Source: Methylacidiphilales bacterium
GTDB lineage: Bacteria; Verrucomicrobiota; Verrucomicrobiia; Methylacidiphilales; UBA1321
Assembly (NCBI GenBank): GCA_026225555.1
Contig: JAMFSY010000047.1
Span: 1-64,000, forward strand
DNA: 64,000 nucleotides
Reading direction: 5' to 3'
Below, piece after piece: positions 1-8,366 of this stretch. Each line of letters opens with the position of its first letter. The stretch's first letter is position 1. The notes below the pieces were generated by a model. That model was not told where the DNA came from, did not search any database, and was given only the letters and a program-made list of their open reading frames with translations. A program made the position numbers and the translations under genes.

Positions 1-215
1 AAGGCTCGGTTATTCGTCAGGATTATGTCGCAGAAAACGATGAGGTCGTTTCCATGCCCGGACGCGCGCGGGTTTGTCCTTATTATTTCGTGGTGAACGA
101 CCGCGTTTCCCTGGGCGGCGTACTGGTTACACTCGTCCCTTCGGACAAAAAACTGATCCACGGCATGCGCGATGCGATTATCTCGCCCGCGATTGCGGCT
201 GAACCGCAAAAATAG
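1..215 (+). CDS. C-terminal end of an unidentified protein (5' truncated by window edge)
   Basis: The first 215 bases are an open frame (frame 3) ending in TAG. It gives the last 70 residues of a protein whose start lies outside the window. The fragment has alternating hydrophobic stretches (for example YYFVVNDRVSLGGVLVTLV) and ends ISPAIAAEPQK. I do not recognise a family, and no motif allows a function. It is followed at 50 bases by a convergent small gene on the other strand. Confidence 0.55.
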   Translation, partial: GSVIRQDYVAENDEVVSMPGRARVCPYYFVVNDRVSLGGVLVTLVPSDKKLIHGMRDAIISPAIAAEPQK

Positions 216-266
216 AGAGAGGCTCCCTCTCTTGCGAAAGGGAGCCTCGCCCCATCACCCGCAAAT

Positions 267-494
267 TTATTTCGTGGAGGTGGTCCCGGTCGTCGAATCC
301 GGCGGCTGGGATTCCGGCTCGGGATTAGGCGTCGGGTTGACCCGAGGCGTGTTGTTTTGGGCCGAGCTTGTTTTGGTATCGGTACTTTGCACCGTTCCGG
401 GGACGGGCGGGGCTGCGGAATTATCGGCAGCATAGGCCATCGAACCCAGGGCGAGAACCGCACCCAAGGCGGCCAATTGAAGAGTCGTTTTCAT
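267..494 (-). CDS. Small secreted proline/threonine-rich protein
   Basis: A 75-residue protein. I start it at the internal Met (MKTTLQLAALGAVLAL) rather than 16 codons upstream because that Met opens a textbook signal peptide with a likely cut after AYA. The mature part is about 50 residues and disordered: PPVPGT, then Thr/Ser/Asn-rich sequence and PTPNPEPESQPPDS. No Cys or catalytic motif is present. It probably stays in the periplasm or is exported. The role is unknown, and proteins this small and low in complexity cannot be assigned by eye. Confidence 0.6.
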   Translation of the reverse strand: MKTTLQLAALGAVLALGSMAYAADNSAAPPVPGTVQSTDTKTSSAQNNTPRVNPTPNPEPESQPPDSTTGTTSTK

Positions 495-645
495 AGGAAG
501 GGAGCCGCTTGAGCCATGCCAAGAGTAGCCTTTAAAATCCAATCGCTTCTCTTCAAACGACTTCCATCCCTAGCGGAAAATTCCCATGGGAACGCGAACC
601 TGCATTGCGCACGCCGTCCCTTGCTGTCTGCCTGACCTTCGCCTG

Positions 646-1584
646 TTACCCGGGCGGCAGGAAAAAAGTGAGCCGGCCTTCGGTTGCGTCCAGTTCCGCC
701 TCGACGCCGTGAGGCACAATGATCTGCTCCTGAAAGTGACCGATGGGTGCGCCGGAAATGGCGGGCACACGCAGCCGGCCCGCTTCGCGTTGCAGGCAAC
801 CGTCAATTCGCCAGCGTTCCATCTCGTCGTCATGATTGAAGCGGCCCAGGACAAGTCCGCCTATCTGATCCAGTACCCCCGCCAGCCGCAAATGGGTGAA
901 CATGCCGTCGACCCGGTAGGCCTTCTCGCCGATGTCCTCCAGGAACAAAATCGCACCGCTAAAATCGGGCGCGTAGGGCGTGCCGATCAGGCGCAAAAGA
1001 CAGGTCATGTTGCCGCCCAGCAGTCGACCCCGCACACGACCCGGCGTCACGGTCCGCAAGGTTTCACCTTGCGAATCTCCGCGCGAAAACAGACTCCCGC
1101 CGCTCGGTCCAGGCAAGTGCATGAGACTGCTCCGCAGCTTTTCCTCGTTACCGGACAGGAAAGCCTCCGAGGCATTTGGCCCGTGAAAGGTTACGAGTCC
1201 CGACTCTTTCAGGATGGCGTGATGAAGCGCGGTATTATCGCTGTAACCAAGGAAGGGCTTGGGATTTTTCCGAATCGCCGCGTAGTCGAGCAGCGGCAGA
1301 ATCCGGCAGGAGCCGTAGCCTCCGCGCAACGCGAGGATGCCATCCACCTCGGGATCGGCGAAGAGCGCGTTGAGATCATCCGCCCGTTCCTGATCGGTCC
1401 CGGCGAGATAACCGTCCCGCTTTTCGAGATACTTTCCCGCCTTCACCTGAAAACCCTGCGCCCGTAAACGCTCGATGATCTGCGGAATTTTTCCCGGCTC
1501 CAAGGGAGGACTCGCAGGAGCCGCGAGGCCAAGTGTCGCGCCCTCGCGCAGAGGGGAGGGATACAGAAGAGGAAGGGCGCTCAT
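646..1584 (-). CDS. LD-carboxypeptidase (peptidase family S66)
   Basis: 312 residues, the usual length for LdcA/MccF-type enzymes. Such enzymes cut the L-D bond releasing the terminal D-Ala from murein tetrapeptides, or act on related amide bonds. The N-terminal half carries GGYGS (residues 88-92) and GYSDNTAL (113-120), whose Ser115 is the expected nucleophile. Glu216 in FLEDIGE and His283 in GAPIGHF fit the other two members of the Ser-Glu-His triad at the spacing known for the family. There is no signal peptide, so a cytoplasmic murein-recycling role is the most likely. MccF-like detoxification is the alternative. The start ATG precedes ALPLLYPSPLREGATLG, just ahead of the first strand. 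Confidence 0.88.
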   Translation of the reverse strand: MSALPLLYPSPLREGATLGLAAPASPPLEPGKIPQIIERLRAQGFQVKAGKYLEKRDGYLAGTDQERADDLNALFADPEVDGILALRGGYGSCRILPLLDYAAIRKNPKPFLGYSDNTALHHAILKESGLVTFHGPNASEAFLSGNEEKLRSSLMHLPGPSGGSLFSRGDSQGETLRTVTPGRVRGRLLGGNMTCLLRLIGTPYAPDFSGAILFLEDIGEKAYRVDGMFTHLRLAGVLDQIGGLVLGRFNHDDEMERWRIDGCLQREAGRLRVPAISGAPIGHFQEQIIVPHGVEAELDATEGRLTFFLPPG

Positions 1585-1667
1585 GCGGAAATAACTTCCC
1601 TGTTATCGCTCCGTCGTTGGGTGATTGTCGAGGCTGCTGCGGAACGTCCTTAACCGCGCCTCGAAAA

Positions 1668-2192
1668 TCAGAGCATTCCGCGCTCGCGGAAATCGCCCAT
1701 GTTGCCCGGCGCAGAGGCACTGATCATATCGATCATAAATTTGAGCAGGCAGACTTCCCAGCCATCATCGACGCCGGTCAACAATGCGGTCAGCGGCTCG
1801 TTCTTGCGCTCCAGTTCATCCTTCAATTTACCAGCCACGTTTTCGGCGGATTCGTGGACATCGTAGGAACGGATGTCGGACTTACTGACCCGAAAGCCGT
1901 ACTTCAGGAATGCGAACCGCCCCGGCTGGGCGCTGATGTGCTCGGCAAAACGTTCGCCCTGATCGCCGAATCCTTCCAGGAGCAGCCGCGCCATATGGTG
2001 CGGCGAGATGAGTTGCGGGCGCTCCGCATGGATGTGGCCTTCGCGCACGCGCGAAAGATTGACGGCGTCCATTTCCTCCGTGACCAGGAAATAGTTAACG
2101 ACCGAGGTGCCAAAAGTATCGAGGCGCTGCGAGGGCGCGAGAAGCACGCGCGTATTTTCAAGCGCGTAAGTGAAATCGTCCGGGGTGAGCAT
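1668..2192 (-). CDS. Conserved-looking cytoplasmic protein, function unknown
   Basis: 174 residues beginning MLTPDDFTYALENTRVLL. It is a mixed alpha/beta soluble protein without signal peptide or membrane segment. Notable stretches are PSQRLDTFGTSVVNYFLVTE near the N terminus and a helical C-terminal half with AGKLKDELERKNEPLTALL. It lies 83 bases upstream of, and on the same strand as, the LD-carboxypeptidase, so co-transcription is plausible. I do not recognise the family. Codon usage matches its neighbours and the opposite strand carries only weak open frames, so it is likely real. Confidence 0.65.
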   Translation of the reverse strand: MLTPDDFTYALENTRVLLAPSQRLDTFGTSVVNYFLVTEEMDAVNLSRVREGHIHAERPQLISPHHMARLLLEGFGDQGERFAEHISAQPGRFAFLKYGFRVSKSDIRSYDVHESAENVAGKLKDELERKNEPLTALLTGVDDGWEVCLLKFMIDMISASAPGNMGDFRERGML

Positions 2193-2322
2193 CGAGATTC
2201 AAATTGTCACATCTTTTCCCCCGGCACAACAGAACGGAGTCAGGATAACATTTATGTCATCCTAAATTCATTGTCACGCGCAGGGCTTTACCGCTTTTGG
2301 CAAAAAGTCTATCGTCCCGCAC

Positions 2323-4203
2323 ATGGCCAAGCTTCCCACCGGCAAGAAGCCGGAGTCGACTCCCTCCCCTGCCCCTTTGGCAGCATCCTCCAATCCACCA
2401 CTGGCCGCCCCCGCCCGTAAACCGGCCCGAAAGAAAGCGACCGCCGCCGCCACTCCCCAAGTCGCGCCCGTCGTTCCCACACCAGCGCCCGAGGAACCGG
2501 CTCCGCTTCCGCCCCCAGCGCAGGCGAAGCCCGCTGCTTCCCGGAAGAAAAAGCCTGCCGTCAGCATGAAGGCTCCGACGGTCATTCCTCCCCCTCCTGC
2601 ACCGGAACCGGCTCCTCTTGTTCCTGTGAAGCCGGCGGGAAAGACTTCCGTGAAAGTCGATCTCGCCAGCAAACCGCGCCAGGCCATCCCGCGTAAGAAG
2701 ACGCAAACGGAGCCCCCGGTCACAGTCGCCGTTGAACCTACGCCATCGGGAAAGCGAGTGCTCTTCGTCACCGCCGAATGCACGCCGCTGGCCCAGACCG
2801 GCGGCCTGGGAGACGCCGTGGCGGGCCTGACCAAGGCGCTGCGCAAACGGGGCCACGACGTGCGCATTGTCATGCCGCTCTACAGCTCGATCGACCGCGC
2901 GCGCTTTGGCATCACTTTCTCCCGCTCCTGTTGCGTCCACTTCGGCCTGGGCGAGGAAATCTGGGTCGGTATTTTCGAGGGCAAGCTGGACGGCGAAGTG
3001 CCCATCTGGTTCATCGATTACGCGCGCTATTTTTCCCGCCCTAATTTCTACGGCGACACTGACGACGCCTACCGCTTCGGCGTCCTGAGCAAGGCGGCGC
3101 TCCAGGTTTGCAAGGACACCGGCTTCATTCCCCACATCGCGCACGTGCACGACTGGATGTCATCGATGGTGCCGGTCTTCCTGAAAACGTGGGACCGCGT
3201 GCTTTCGCCTCTCTCGCAAACGGCCAGCGTCCTGACGATCCACAACATCGGTTACCAGGGAAAATTCGCGCCGGACGTGCTCAGCTTTTACGGACTCGGC
3301 GGCGATTACATGACGCCCGACCGCCTGGAGGATTTTGGCATGGTCAACCTGTTGAAGGCGGGCGTGCAGTACGCCGACGCGGTGACCACGGTCTCGCCCA
3401 CTTACGCGCGTGAGATTCGCGGTCCAATCGGCGGCATGGGCCTCGCGCCCTACCTGAATAATCGCGCGGAGCACGTCTTCGGCATTCTCAACGGCGTGGA
3501 TACCACTCTGTGGAGCCCGGAGCGGGACAAGTACCTGCCCGCGCGCTACAGCCGCCACGATCTTTCCGGCAAGGCGGCCTGCAAGCGGGCGTTGCAGGAA
3601 CGGTTCGGCCTCACGGTCGATCCCAAGATCCCGCTCTTCGGCATCGTTTCCCGGTTCGCGCCACAAAAAGGTTTCGATCTTTTGCGCGGAGCGTTGCCGC
3701 AGGCGCTTCGCGACATGGTCATGCAGGTCGTCGTGCTGGGCTCGGGGGATCCCTTCACGGAGAATTTCTTCCGCTGGCTGAGCGACGCCCATCGCGGCAG
3801 CGCCAATGCCCACATCGGCTTTGCGCCTGACGTCGCGCACCTGATCGAGGCGGGCAGTGATTTCTTCCTCATGCCGTCGCTTTACGAGCCGTGCGGCCTG
3901 AATCAGATGTATTCATCGCTTTACGGCACGCTCCCCATCGTGCGGGCCACCGGCGGCCTGGACGACACGGTGGAGAACTACGACGAAGCGGCCGGACGCG
4001 GGACCGGATTTAAATTCTGGGAGATTTCCGACCGGGCGCTTTACTTCACCATCGGTTGGGCGGTCTCAACCTGGTTCGACCGTCCGCATCACTATCAGGC
4101 GATGCAGCAGCAAGGCATGGCGCGGGACTTCACGTGGGAGGCCTCGGCCCGTCAGTACGAGGACGTCTACGACCATGCACTGGCGCATCGCGCCGCGCTG
4201 TAG
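2323..4203 (+). CDS. glgA: Glycogen synthase (ADP-glucose type, GT5) with long basic/proline-rich N-terminal extension
   Basis: Transfers glucose from ADP-glucose to the non-reducing end of glycogen. Residues 1-143 are a disordered Lys/Ala/Pro tail (KKATAAATP, SRKKKPAVSMK, PPPPAPEPAP). From residue 144 (KRVLFVTAEC) the remaining ~483 residues match the normal GlgA length. Visible landmarks are HDWMSSMVP, TIHNIGYQG, ILNGVDTTLWSP, VSRFAPQKGFD and the C-terminal EPCGLNQMYSSLYGTLP followed by RATGGLDDTV. The family's N-terminal K-T-G-G-L nucleotide-binding motif reads QTGGL (residues 158-162), so the canonical Lys is Gln. No other glg gene is next to it. A strong terminator follows the stop. Confidence 0.93.
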   Translation: MAKLPTGKKPESTPSPAPLAASSNPPLAAPARKPARKKATAAATPQVAPVVPTPAPEEPAPLPPPAQAKPAASRKKKPAVSMKAPTVIPPPPAPEPAPLVPVKPAGKTSVKVDLASKPRQAIPRKKTQTEPPVTVAVEPTPSGKRVLFVTAECTPLAQTGGLGDAVAGLTKALRKRGHDVRIVMPLYSSIDRARFGITFSRSCCVHFGLGEEIWVGIFEGKLDGEVPIWFIDYARYFSRPNFYGDTDDAYRFGVLSKAALQVCKDTGFIPHIAHVHDWMSSMVPVFLKTWDRVLSPLSQTASVLTIHNIGYQGKFAPDVLSFYGLGGDYMTPDRLEDFGMVNLLKAGVQYADAVTTVSPTYAREIRGPIGGMGLAPYLNNRAEHVFGILNGVDTTLWSPERDKYLPARYSRHDLSGKAACKRALQERFGLTVDPKIPLFGIVSRFAPQKGFDLLRGALPQALRDMVMQVVVLGSGDPFTENFFRWLSDAHRGSANAHIGFAPDVAHLIEAGSDFFLMPSLYEPCGLNQMYSSLYGTLPIVRATGGLDDTVENYDEAAGRGTGFKFWEISDRALYFTIGWAVSTWFDRPHHYQAMQQQGMARDFTWEASARQYEDVYDHALAHRAAL

Positions 4204-4282
4204 CCGAAGTTCATCGACGACGATCGCCGGGCTTCCTGGAGAAGCGGCCAACGTTTCGGCTCGAAAGCCGAAACGTCGCCTC

Positions 4283-4311
4283 ACCGCCGGAAAGTTCCGG
4301 CGGTCTTTTTT
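4283..4311 (+). terminator. Rho-independent terminator of glgA
   Basis: A 9-bp perfect stem (ACCGCCGGA / TCCGGCGGT) with a 4-base loop, followed by a run of T. It lies about 80 bases after the glgA stop and in front of the convergent SWIB gene. Confidence 0.85.
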
Positions 4312-4356
4312 CGGCTGCGATGACCAAGGCCATCACCGCCACAAAGGAAAAAAACC

Positions 4357-4644
4357 TTAGGCCTTCAGATGACCCGAGACGTATTTATTCATCTCGAACA
4401 TCGTGACCTGCTTCTTGCCGTCGAAGATCGCCTTGAGCGTCTCGTCAGCGTTGATCTTGGTCCGTTCCTTCTTGTCCTGGAGACCATTCTTTTTGATGTA
4501 GACCCAGAGCTTGGAAACAATCTCGGTGCGGGGCAGCGGCTTTGCGCCGACGACTGCGGCCAATTTATCATCCGGTGTCACCGGCTTGAGAAATGCGGCG
4601 TTGGGTTTACGTTTCGTGGTTGTCTTGGTTGCTTTAGTAGCCAT
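4357..4644 (-). CDS. SWIB/MDM2-domain protein
   Basis: 95 residues. A basic N-terminal tail (MATKATKTTTKRK) precedes a SWIB fold: VTPDDKLAAVVG, LPRTEIVSKLWVYIKKNGLQD, INADETLKAIFDGKKQVTMFEM. SWIB domains are best known from eukaryotic chromatin remodelling complexes. In bacteria they are characteristic of Chlamydiae and Verrucomicrobiota, either alone or fused to topoisomerase I. Here it stands alone and is convergent with glgA. The Lys/Thr-rich tail suggests nucleic-acid contact (inference), but its cellular role is not established. The length is normal for the stand-alone type. Confidence 0.9.
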   Translation of the reverse strand: MATKATKTTTKRKPNAAFLKPVTPDDKLAAVVGAKPLPRTEIVSKLWVYIKKNGLQDKKERTKINADETLKAIFDGKKQVTMFEMNKYVSGHLKA

Positions 4645-4738
4645 GGGTTGTTGCTAGCGAGCCACAACCTCTTGGCAAACCTTTTTTCTCCTCTGAAAAA
4701 GCTTTTCTTTCCGGATTTTTATGAGCGGGAAGACGACG

Positions 4739-4767
4739 TTGAAATTTTTTGCCAGTAGGCGTATAGT
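4739..4767 (+). promoter_or_regulatory. Sigma-70-type promoter giving a nearly leaderless transcript
   Basis: TTGAAA, a 17-base spacer and TATAGT. The -10 box ends only 9 bases before the ATG at 4777, so transcription should begin 2-3 bases from the start codon. There is no room for a ribosome binding site. Confidence 0.6.
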
Positions 4768-4776
4768 ATCAGAGCG

Positions 4777-5721
4777 ATGAAAAATGCCCGTGGACTGGTT
4801 GCCTTTTTCCTGTTCTACGGGGGCGTGGCCGTGACTATCCACGCCGATCCTGATTCCTCGGCGGACAACGAGAATCCCGCAGCGCACGATCCCGATGCGG
4901 TGCCCCGCGCGGCTTACGTGGAAGCGGCCCGCGCGTTGCCTCACGTGCAGGCGAAGGAGACACGAGATGCTTCCGCTACAAGGGAGAAGGATCAGAACTG
5001 GCTGGTGCAGGGTTACGAGCAGCAGATGCAGGCCCGCGCGCTGGAGCAGGGCAATCACGACGTCAATCTCTACGCCGAGCTTTCCGACAACAAGGACCTC
5101 GCGAAGTTGGCCGGCCTCTCGAATTCCAACCCGATGCTCGCGCCCGCTACGGGACTGCTCACGGGTCCCGGCACCAGCAGTCCGACGTTGAGCCTTCGCC
5201 CGGATGCCTCACTCACTTCCGTCAAGGTTCCGGCGGCAAGTTTCACCACGTCGAATCCGGCCTTCAAACCGTTCATCACGCCCCTCGGCGAAACCGAGGC
5301 GGCGGGACTGCATAATTTCTACAGCAGCATCCCCGCGCTTTCCGCGACCGCCCTTCCGCAGACAACGTCTTCCGCGAATGCCGATCCCGGCGCGCTCGAT
5401 ATTCCGGGCATGACCGCAGCGGAAAGCGATCCGACGAAAAGGGCCGAGCTTGATTTATCGCTCGATTCCCTGCCCGGGAACATGTCCCCCGGCGCCAAGG
5501 AAAATCAGAACCTGTCTCTCGATCTCCCCGTGGCAACCAATACGGAGCGTCTTCAGAAACAGAGCGACACGACCCTGAACACTCCAGGCAAGCGCAAGAC
5601 CATCGCCCCCCTGCCGATCAATCCACGCCTGCTTCAGCCCATCAGCGACACCGCGCAAATGGTACCCGATCCCCCGCCCGTCCGCGGACAGGTCGATGAT
5701 CCTTACGATATCTTGCGGTAG
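4777..5721 (+). CDS. Secreted low-complexity protein, function unknown
   Basis: 314 residues. The N terminus (MKNARGLVAFFLFYGGVAVTIHA) is a signal peptide. The mature protein is rich in Ala, Pro, Ser, Thr, Asp and Leu with few aromatic residues. It contains repeated short motifs such as LDLSLDSLPG and NLSLDLPVAT, and ends PPPVRGQVDDPYDILR. No cysteines, repeats of fixed length or enzymatic motif are visible. It probably resides in the periplasm or envelope as an extended protein. It has its own promoter with almost no leader and is convergent with the SPFH pair, with only 10 bases between stops. Confidence 0.7.
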   Translation: MKNARGLVAFFLFYGGVAVTIHADPDSSADNENPAAHDPDAVPRAAYVEAARALPHVQAKETRDASATREKDQNWLVQGYEQQMQARALEQGNHDVNLYAELSDNKDLAKLAGLSNSNPMLAPATGLLTGPGTSSPTLSLRPDASLTSVKVPAASFTTSNPAFKPFITPLGETEAAGLHNFYSSIPALSATALPQTTSSANADPGALDIPGMTAAESDPTKRAELDLSLDSLPGNMSPGAKENQNLSLDLPVATNTERLQKQSDTTLNTPGKRKTIAPLPINPRLLQPISDTAQMVPDPPPVRGQVDDPYDILR

Positions 5722-5731
5722 ACCAAGTCCT

Positions 5732-6748
5732 TTAATGCCCGCCCAACGGCAGAGTCCCCTGCTCGCCGGGAAGGGCGGGCGGAGTGTATGACGTTGCCGA
5801 CGGCGGAGCCTTGGTGGTGGGCACGGTCTGCGCGGTCTGGGTCGCGGTGATAAATTGAGTGAGCGGATCATTCCGCTTTTCCGGCGGCATCAGCGTAACG
5901 TTCACATTGCCTTCAAGCATCTTCTGGTTCTCGAGAATCTCGAACATCACCTGCGCGACCTCTGGATCCTGCGCAATGGTATTCAGCGCGCCGCCCACGA
6001 TGAAGGGACGCATCGCCGCCGCCTTTGCGAAGGCCACAGCCGCCTGGCGTTCCGCCGTGCTGGTGATGAGATTCACCTGATTGGTGCCATCCTGCCGGAT
6101 CGCGGAGGTGACCTGCCGCAGCCGGTTCACCACTTTTTCCTCGATCTGCTGGATCATGTTCACGTCGCGGAAATGGACCTTGCGCACATAAACGCTGCCG
6201 AGCGAGTAGCCCCATTCCTTCGACTTCGCGTCCACCTCATCGCGCACCAGCGCGCTCATTGAATGGCGGTCTTCCAGCATGTTCGCCAGCTTGAGATTGC
6301 TCAGGTTGCGCACCGTCGCGTTGCCCACATTGGCCCGGAGCGAGCCGCGCGGATCGGCGTTCTTGAAGAGGTAGGAAACCGGATCACTGATCCACATCTC
6401 GTACCACATGCCGATGCCCATCGGCGCACCTTCCTCGGAATTGACCGGCGTGGCGCGAAGATATTCCTGATCGAGCCGCAGATCGACCGTCCGCACATCG
6501 CCGAAAAAATTCACGAGCAGCGCGCGCCACGAAAGCGACTGGATCGGGAAGTGGAGTCCCGGCTCATCGAGAATCAAGCGCACCTTGCCGAAGAGCACAT
6601 AGACGAGCGACTGCCGCTCTTCCACGATGACGTAGAAGCCGAACTGGCGCAGCAGAAAGAGCAGCGTCGGAACGACAATGAAGCAGCCGATAAAAACGAA
6701 GAAGGAGGTCGCCGCGATCAGACCCACACCGGTAATCATGCCGTCCAT
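5732..6748 (-). CDS. SPFH/Band 7 family membrane protein (second of a tandem pair)
   Basis: 338 residues. One N-terminal membrane segment (about residues 8-32, VGLIAATSFFVFIGCFIVVPTLL) is followed by a Band 7 domain (VEERQSLVYVLFGKVRLILDEPG, then VDLRLDQEYL). The helical region after it includes RDVNMIQQIEEKVVNRLRQVTSAI and AERQAAVAFAKAAAMRPF. The C-terminal ~50 residues are Pro/Thr-rich and disordered. SPFH proteins form large membrane-bound rings that organise microdomains or control proteases (stomatin, HflKC, flotillin). The ATG follows the stop of the upstream SPFH gene by one base, so the two are almost certainly co-translated and may form a hetero-oligomer (inference). No protease gene is adjacent. 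Confidence 0.85.
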   Translation of the reverse strand: MDGMITGVGLIAATSFFVFIGCFIVVPTLLFLLRQFGFYVIVEERQSLVYVLFGKVRLILDEPGLHFPIQSLSWRALLVNFFGDVRTVDLRLDQEYLRATPVNSEEGAPMGIGMWYEMWISDPVSYLFKNADPRGSLRANVGNATVRNLSNLKLANMLEDRHSMSALVRDEVDAKSKEWGYSLGSVYVRKVHFRDVNMIQQIEEKVVNRLRQVTSAIRQDGTNQVNLITSTAERQAAVAFAKAAAMRPFIVGGALNTIAQDPEVAQVMFEILENQKMLEGNVNVTLMPPEKRNDPLTQFITATQTAQTVPTTKAPPSATSYTPPALPGEQGTLPLGGH

Positions 6749-6749
6749 A

Positions 6750-7748
6750 TTATTTTTTCATCTCCAGGATGATGTGCGACGCGCGCGAATAGAGCGCGAG
6801 CCGGATGTTTCGCAGATAGAGCGGCAACGCGTCGGGACCGTTCTTGCGCAGCTCGATCAACTGGGCCGCGAGCCAGTTGAGGGGCTCGACCTCGGCCTGC
6901 GCCTTCAACGTCTCGATTTCCACCGCGCGCTTCGACTGCACGATGCGCTGGTCCGCCGACGCCTGCGCGAGACTGACCTGCGAGGAGACTTCATTATGTG
7001 CCGTGTTGATCGCCGCCAGGGCCGATTCGACGTCCTGCGGCGGATCGATGCTGGTGATCAGCGCCGCGTCGAGCCGGATGCCGTAGCGCGCAGCCGACGA
7101 GGCGCATTCGGTGTCCATCTGCTCGTTGAGCTCGCGCAGGTTCTTGCGCAGATCGTTGATTGAAATGCCCTGCACCGCGACCGGCTCCAGCGCGCTGCCC
7201 GCGGGCAGATCGGCCACGAGCGGCGTGGGCGGCGCCTCGAAATTCGCGATGCGCTCGCGCAGGATTGAGATGAAATAACCCATGACGTGCGCGATCGGAT
7301 TCTTGATCGCGAAGAGCGTGGCATAGAGATTACGTTCCGCGATGGTGTACCGGAGCTGGCCCATCAGCCCGGTGTTGAGCTGGTCCTTCGTCACCGCTTC
7401 GAGGATCTGGTTGTTGTTGTTCGCGCTGGGGCTTTCGGGATCGAACGCGATGTTGAGCGTCTGCGTCGCGACGGTGACCTTGTAGACCTGCTGCCACGGC
7501 ATCTTGAAATAGGGACCGCCCGCGCCAATCACGCGGAGTTGCGGATAGGCGTAGCGTTGCTTCTCCACATCGTTGAGCGATTCGGAAATCGGGTCATCCA
7601 GCGTCGTTCCCGTCAACCGCTCGGCGCGGCCGAAGGTGGTGAGCACCGCGCGCTCGTTCTGATCGACGGTGTAAATGCCGGTGAGGACGATCCGCACCAC
7701 AAAGTAAGCGAGGAAACCAATCACCGCGCCAATAAGGATTTCCATCAT
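6750..7748 (-). CDS. SPFH/Band 7 family membrane protein (first of a tandem pair)
   Basis: 332 residues. An N-terminal membrane helix (IGAVIGFLAYFVVRIVLTGI) is followed by YTVDQNERAVLTTFGRAERL, the usual opening of a Band 7 domain. The domain continues with GGPYFKMPWQQVYKVTVATQTL. A long helical segment contains SQVSLAQASADQRIVQSKRA and ETLKAQAEVEPLNWLAAQL, as expected for the SPFH coiled coil. The topology and order (single N-terminal helix, SPFH, coiled coil) resemble HflK/stomatin. It is the first gene of the two-gene unit with the SPFH protein downstream. The two share fold but little obvious sequence identity, as in HflK/HflC-type pairs. Confidence 0.86.
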   Translation of the reverse strand: MMEILIGAVIGFLAYFVVRIVLTGIYTVDQNERAVLTTFGRAERLTGTTLDDPISESLNDVEKQRYAYPQLRVIGAGGPYFKMPWQQVYKVTVATQTLNIAFDPESPSANNNNQILEAVTKDQLNTGLMGQLRYTIAERNLYATLFAIKNPIAHVMGYFISILRERIANFEAPPTPLVADLPAGSALEPVAVQGISINDLRKNLRELNEQMDTECASSAARYGIRLDAALITSIDPPQDVESALAAINTAHNEVSSQVSLAQASADQRIVQSKRAVEIETLKAQAEVEPLNWLAAQLIELRKNGPDALPLYLRNIRLALYSRASHIILEMKK

Positions 7749-7807
7749 GCCGCTGGATTAGCCCGCAGGGTCATGGCGGACAAGCTTAATAAGCCTTAGC
7801 CTGTTCG

Positions 7808-7829
7808 ACTTTTAGACTTTTAGACTTTT
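7808..7829. repeat. Short tandem repeat, 8-base unit
   Basis: GACTTTTA repeated nearly three times. It overlaps the stop codon of the 64-residue gene that ends the DsrE-like operon. It may be replication slippage. No function is evident. Confidence 0.5.
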
Positions 7830-8014
7830 CCCCAAACCGCCACTGTATCCGCCGCAAAGATCTTCTCCAGCGCCTCGCGGGCGTTGGCTTCGGTCAGCAC
7901 GAAGATCTCCGCGCCCGGTTGCGCGAACTTTCGCAGCTCTTCCTGCTTCCCGGCGGGCAGGCCGGAGGGAACCAGATAAAGAGCGCGGCGCGGGGAAGAA
8001 GAAGTCTCGCTCAT
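7820..8014 (-). CDS. 64-residue protein, possible DsrH/TusB-like partner
   Basis: The short protein begins MSETSSSPRRALYLVPSG and ends IFAADTVAVWGKV. The middle (GAEIFVLTEANAREALEKI) has the strand-helix pattern seen in small DsrH/TusB subunits, and no Cys is present. The start codon overlaps the stop of the upstream DsrE-like gene by four bases (ATGA), so the two are translationally coupled. Position after two DsrE-family genes is the main reason to suspect a TusB/DsrH role. Sequence similarity alone is not decisive. Confidence 0.55.
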   Translation of the reverse strand: MSETSSSPRRALYLVPSGLPAGKQEELRKFAQPGAEIFVLTEANAREALEKIFAADTVAVWGKV

Positions 8015-8364
8015 AAACGGATCAGGTAATCGTGCGTGCCGATCAGTTCCGCCGTCCGCGCGGGCGAGATCACTTCGTAACGAAAGGCCGAACCCTCCAG
8101 CGCCTTGAGATCGGTGAAGGAATCCTCCACGTAAATCGGGCGGGGCGCCTCGGCGACGAGCGGCAGGTAGCGGGTAAAGTTATCCTCATCCACCAATTCG
8201 TCGGCGTACTCCTGGAGGCTGTAGGCGGCGGGACCGCGCAGAAGCAGCGTCACATCGGTCTTCCGCCACGCGCCAATCCCCGCGGCAATGCGGATCGCTT
8301 CGGCAGGCCGGGCGCTGGTGCGCGGATCGGTTTCAATTAGGACGAGAGTGGTGGGTAGTGACAT
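8011..8364 (-). CDS. DsrE/DsrF-like family protein (TusC-type candidate, no Cys)
   Basis: 117 residues from the Met that opens MSLPTTLVLIETDPRTSARP. An upstream in-frame start would overlap the preceding gene. The fold pattern is that of the DsrE/F superfamily: a hydrophobic first strand, then a helix (AEAIRIAAGIGAWRKTDVTL), a second strand and a loop. No cysteine is present, which fits the non-catalytic TusC/DsrF-type subunit rather than the sulfur-carrying one. It lies between a zinc-ribbon membrane protein (2 bases away) and the 64-residue gene (ATGA overlap) in a five-gene operon. Confidence 0.62.
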   Translation of the reverse strand: MSLPTTLVLIETDPRTSARPAEAIRIAAGIGAWRKTDVTLLLRGPAAYSLQEYADELVDEDNFTRYLPLVAEAPRPIYVEDSFTDLKALEGSAFRYEVISPARTAELIGTHDYLIRL

Positions 8365-8366
8365 GA

